A DNA stretch of 30,843 bases. Source: Scleroderma bovista. Taxonomy: Eukaryota; Basidiomycota; Agaricomycetes; Boletales; Sclerodermataceae. A model generated the notes under the pieces. It did no database searches. It was not told the origin of the DNA and was given only the letters and a program-made list of their open reading frames with translations. Positions 27,603 to 30,843 of the stretch are shown one piece after another; within the stretch, counting starts at the first letter, position 1, and the number at the start of each line of letters is the position of its first letter. The position numbers were made by a program, and so were the translations under genes. The stretch is from NCBI GenBank assembly GCA_037178675.1, contig JAYMGJ010000617.1, positions 1 to 30,843 on the forward strand, written 5' to 3'.

Positions 27603-28294
27603 TGTAGCAACAAAACTGGGGCAACAGCAACGGGGTAGCACAAGCGTACCTTGATAGCTAGTAGCTGGTTCTTGAAGTTGAGTTGTTTATGAAGTAGCGA
27701 GTAATGAGAGAACAGTTGAACTGTATTGAACTTAGGAACTACAGGGAATCCTACAGGGTGTATATACCTGTGGTGCATGGTCTGTATGTAGATAAGTATT
27801 ATTCTCGCCTATTTCACCATATTCCCATATATAGTAGGTGCAGTTTCCATAAACGTAGTTATCTGGAAACGTACCTGTAACATGCATCAGCATGTGTTAT
27901 ACACGTGCCTTGCATGTGATAGTTCCAGCTATCTTGTGGAGCTGGTCATGTGATCTACCGGTAATCTGATTGACACTACTCCGAATCACATGTAACTGTG
28001 ATCTCTGGAAATCTCCAAGATTAGATTAAGATAAGATATAATCATACTTTCTTGTCGACATAGACTACTACACATGAGGGCTACATGAGGCTATCCATGA
28101 GGCTACATGCAGATAAAGGCTATGTAATGACATCACTGTGGAGCTAATGCTATGCGTAATGATGTCAAGGGTGGCAGCGTGTACAGCATGAGGCACTGGT
28201 CTAGACTAGGTAGATAAGATAGAGGCTGTACACTAAGATAAGATAGATGCTATCTAATCACAGATTAGATAAGATGAAAAGTTGGCCTGTAACA
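27603..28294 (-). repeat. 3' LTR of gypsy-2 (692 bp)
   Basis: TGTTACAGGCC to TTTTGTTGCTACA on the minus strand, directly after the polypurine tract. Part of it is repeated, in the other orientation, at 30449-30725. Confidence 0.75.
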
Positions 28295-28297
28295 CAA

Positions 28298-28307
28298 CTC
28301 CCCCCTC
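28298..28307 (-). promoter_or_regulatory. Polypurine tract of gypsy-2
   Basis: The minus strand reads GAGGGGGGAG three bases before the LTR and overlaps the end of the chromodomain stop codon region. Confidence 0.75.
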
Positions 28308-28656
28308 AGGTGCAGGATTCCAGACTGCAGAACTGAGCGTCGCAAACTGTAAGGTTCTCAGGGACATGACTAAATAGTGAATTAAAGTTCGCTTGGGTCA
28401 TACAAAGCTTTTGAGGAGCAGAGGGGTTCTTGCGATAGAAGTGTTCGACTATCAAAGGAGAATTCTTCAAGTTCAACGAAGGTTCCCAAGTTCTCTCATG
28501 TTCTTCATACCCTTTCCAGTGCACTAAGTACTGGAGTTGCCTTTTATAAATATGAGAAGCTACTATATAGTCCACTTCATACTCTTCGTTGCATTCTTCA
28601 GAAACATATACCAGACCAGGCCAGGAAACAGGAAGAGGACCTAAATAAGGTTTTAC
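28306..28656 (-). pseudogene. Gypsy-2 pol C-terminus: chromodomain
   Basis: The frame continues from integrase after a TGA (VNVS, stop, VKPYLGPLP), then reads EEYEVDYIVASHIYKRQLQY followed by LVHWKGYEEHERTWEP and NLKN. This is a chromodomain with the aromatic cage region (Tyr, Trp, Tyr) and TWEP intact. Chromodomains on chromovirus integrases bind methylated histone H3 and guide integration into heterochromatin. A tail of about 50 residues ends at 28306. Confidence 0.9.
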
Positions 28657-29856
28657 TCAAGAAACATTCACAACCAGGTGAATCTGAAGAGTTTTCAGGA
28701 GCTTAAGCTCAACCACATTCAGAGTTACATGGGTGACCTCATAGGGGCCAATCCACTTCTCTGTAAGCTTCTTAGAAGTGCAATTTAGCATATGAAGGTT
28801 GTCCATAGAAAGCCAAACTTGTTGGCCCACAACATAATCCGGGGCAGGATTTCTATGCTTATCCACCTGAAGCTTCATATTTTGTTTTGCCTTCTCAGAA
28901 GACTCAATAACTTTGTTAAATATGGCAGCAAAGTCTTTAGCCGCTGAGGCTACTGTCTCTACCAGCTCCACACCCATCCGAGGGGAATAGCTCCGGGTAA
29001 TTCCAAATGGTGAATCAGTGGTAACTTCTGAAACCATGTTGTTCCAAACGAACTGAGCAATCTTGATCCATTTAGCCCATTCGTTTTGGCAATCGTTTAC
29101 GTAGGTTTGGAGATACTGATTAATTTCACAGCTCAATCACTCCATTTGGCCATCGGTTTGAGGGTGAAATGGCGTGGACATCTTCCTTTTTATGCCTAGA
29201 AGTCTATACAACTCCCCCAGGAAGTTGCTTGCAAAGACCAATCCACAGTGAGACACAACAGAAGATGGGAGTCCATGCTGACACCAGACATGGTCTCTAA
29301 ATAATTCAGCGGTTGACAGGGCGGTTTCCTCCTTTGTACAAGGCACAAACACAACCTCCTTGGAGAACCGATCTACCACGACTAATATATAATTGTAACT
29401 GAGGGACTCTGGCATCTCGGTAAAGTCCATTGTGACGTCAAGCCACGAGCCACTAGGAGTAGAGAGAGGAACAAGGCTTCCGGAAGACTTTTGATTTGAT
29501 ACCTTGGACTGTTGGCACTTCTGACAGTGCTTCACATAGGTCTGAATCTGTTCCTTCATTCCTTTCCAAAAATAATGCTTCCGGAGCACGTTGTACATAG
29601 CCTTTACTCCTTTATGCCCAGCAACAGGAGTGTCATGAAAATTCATGATGAGCGACTGTTGCTCTTTGTAAGTCTGACCAGTGATGTCGACCAGTTTAAT
29701 AGATACCAGGTTCAACAGGACCTGGTCCTTGTTGTCTTCAGAACTAGATATGTAATGGTCTGATCGCCTACTAAGCGGATCTGCAATGTGCATCTGAGTT
29801 CCCTTTTTATAAATTAACTAGTAGTTAAAGTGCGTCATCCACATCTGCCAGCCTGC
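28657..29856 (-). pseudogene. Gypsy-2 integrase
   Basis: From about 29795, HIADPLSRRSDH marks the RNase H to integrase link. The zinc domain is FHDTPVAGH with HCQKCQQSK. The core shows VTMDFTEMP (first Asp), then VVSHCGLVFASNFLGELYRL, where the catalytic second Asp is His, and FHPQTDGQME (Glu present) followed by a TGA. The frame continues INQYLQTYVNDCQNEWAKWI, DSPFGITRSYSPRMG, KHRNPAPDYVVGQQVWLS and KLTEKWIGPYEVTHV, then a TGA at VNVS. A TAG also occurs upstream (HFNY, stop, LIYKKG). The enzyme is dead by both sequence and frame. Confidence 0.9.
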
Positions 29857-30448
29857 TTGGTGCTTAGATAGATTCTGTGACTTTGTAAAGTACGTTAAGT
29901 TATGATGGCTGTATATATCTCAAAAGCGTAAGGAGTGGCTTCGAGGTAATGGCACCAGGCCTCAGTTGCCTTTATGATGGCCAGCATCTCTTTACCGTAA
30001 ATAGGATAGTTTTGTTCAGGAGGCGTCATGGAATGTGACATATACGTGATGGGTCTGAATTCGCCATCTTCGCACTTCACGGATATCAATATCACTCCCC
30101 CGATGGCAAACTCAGATGTGTCTGTTTCCAGGTGGAACTCGCAATCCTGATTGGGGTACTGAAGTACCGGAGCATGAGTGAAGGCAGCTTTCAAAACCTC
30201 AAACACAGCACTTTCCCTCTCTCCAAAGTTAAATACAGTATCTTTACACATAAGGTCTGTCATAGGCCTAGCCATGATTGCATAATCTTTAATAAAGCAT
30301 CTATAGAAGTTGCCAAGGCCCAAGAATGCGTGAACCTGCTTTATGTTTGTTGGCTCTGGCCACTTCAAAATAGCATTAACCTTTTCAGGGTCCATTTTGA
30401 TCCCATCATGTGAAACAATCATTCCAAGGAAATCAACTTCGGTGACTC
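29857..30448 (-). pseudogene. Gypsy-2 reverse transcriptase end and RNase H
   Basis: VTEVDFLGMIVSHDGIKMDP and FLGLGNFYRCFIKDYA are the RT thumb and connection of Ty3/gypsy enzymes. RNase H follows with ETDTSEFAIG and YGKEMLAIIKATEAW. Near 29905 a small indel shifts the frame at the conserved HTDHHNLTYF motif and removes its Asp. The palm with the catalytic YxDD is missing because an LTR starts at 30449. Confidence 0.9.
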
Positions 30449-30843
30449 TGTTATGAACCAACTTTTTATCTCATCTAATCTGTGATTAGATAGCACTTAT
30501 CTTATCTTAGTGTACAGCCTCTATCTTATCTACCTAGTCTAGACCTGTACCTCATGCTGTACATGCTGCCACCCTTGACATCATTGCGCATAGCCTTAGC
30601 TCCACAGTGATGTTGTTACATAGCCTTCTACCTGCACATAGCCTCATTGATAGCCTCGCGTAGCCCTCATGTGCAACAGATCAAAAGGTTAACGGATCAC
30701 AGCTATGAGTAATCATATCTAATCTAAAACGGGAACAAAGGAAACAGGAACAGAGACGGAACGGAAGCATACGATAACCGGAGGCATAGGCGCGGAACTA
30801 TATACCAAAAGGAGACGGAGCGTCAATAGTCGGAGCGGAGATG
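30449..30843 (+). mobile_element. LTR of the gypsy-2 family in opposite orientation (partial)
   Basis: TGTTATGAACCAACTTTT begins a copy of the gypsy-2 LTR start, readable to about 30725 (TCTAATCTGTGATTAGATAG, ATAGCCTCATTGATAGCC). From 30726 to the window end, purine-rich CpG-containing sequence (GGAACAAAGGAAACAGG) replaces it, perhaps a further insertion of the B type. Confidence 0.75.

Larger units (their letters stand above)
27603..30448 (-). mobile_element. Gypsy-2, chromovirus-type Ty3/gypsy element, 3' half
   Basis: On the minus strand come RT end, RNase H, integrase and chromodomain, then a polypurine tract and a 692-bp LTR. The RT front and 5' part lie beyond an LTR inserted at 30449. 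Several stops and at least one frameshift make it inactive. Confidence 0.92.

Overview
The window looks like a repeat-dense, probably heterochromatic stretch of a fungal genome, most likely a mushroom-forming basidiomycete (Agaricomycetes). The reasons are a degraded Tnp2/CACTA-type transposase with 50-70 nt GT-AG introns, several Ty1/copia elements, Ty3/gypsy elements including a chromodomain chromovirus, many solo LTRs, and strong CpG decay in the older parts. I see no convincingly intact cellular gene. The family names come from motifs read by eye, not from database searches.

Layout. 1-593 holds the 3' end of a spliced gene of unknown function (+). 708-2985 (-) is a broken Tnp2-like transposase whose middle is replaced by a copia LTR (2206-2431). 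3243-11419 is a three-level nest. A first copia (copia-1) is split by element B (4300-10806, TSD CCTTG). Element B is itself split by a near full-length copia (copia-2, 5128-10093, TSD AGTCC). Copia-1 shares its LTR (3600-3825) with the start of another copy, giving pol-LTR-gag. Element B carries a tRNA-like gene and a 17-bp minisatellite.

11420-13031 (-) is the gag half of a gypsy element (gypsy-1) with its 5' LTR. It sits in a third copia (RT and RNase H, 13033-13955, +). 14317-15248 is a decayed hypothetical gene. 15384-18046 is a long palindromic (foldback-like) element (D) with internal minisatellites, invaded by two solo LTRs. 18048-19599 is a pile of LTR pieces (families A and C) and copia coding scraps. 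19600-22640 is CpG-poor DNA with a duplicated segment and a decayed gene start at 20670.

22649-24777 holds a putative LTR, gag pieces of another copia, a gypsy-type LTR and a family C LTR. 25376-26212 is an 11-bp satellite-like array. 26213-27347 is a solo LTR set in an older LTR remnant. 27353-30448 (-) is mainly a decayed chromovirus (gypsy-2: RNase H, integrase, chromodomain, 3' LTR), and an LTR of the same family enters its RT in the opposite orientation at 30449.

How the parts work together. Copia-2 has complete LTRs, PPT, gag, protease, integrase, RT and RNase H domains. Its primer site matches the anticodon arm of initiator tRNA-Met, which points to half-tRNA priming. Gypsy-1 has a 10-nt site next to its LTR complementary to the predicted start of its own transcript, which points to self-priming of the Tf1/sushi kind. 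Target-site duplications give a relative order of insertions, and CpG content agrees with it: the host element D has no CpG over 1,285 bp, while the younger LTR inside it has about 37 in 620 bp.
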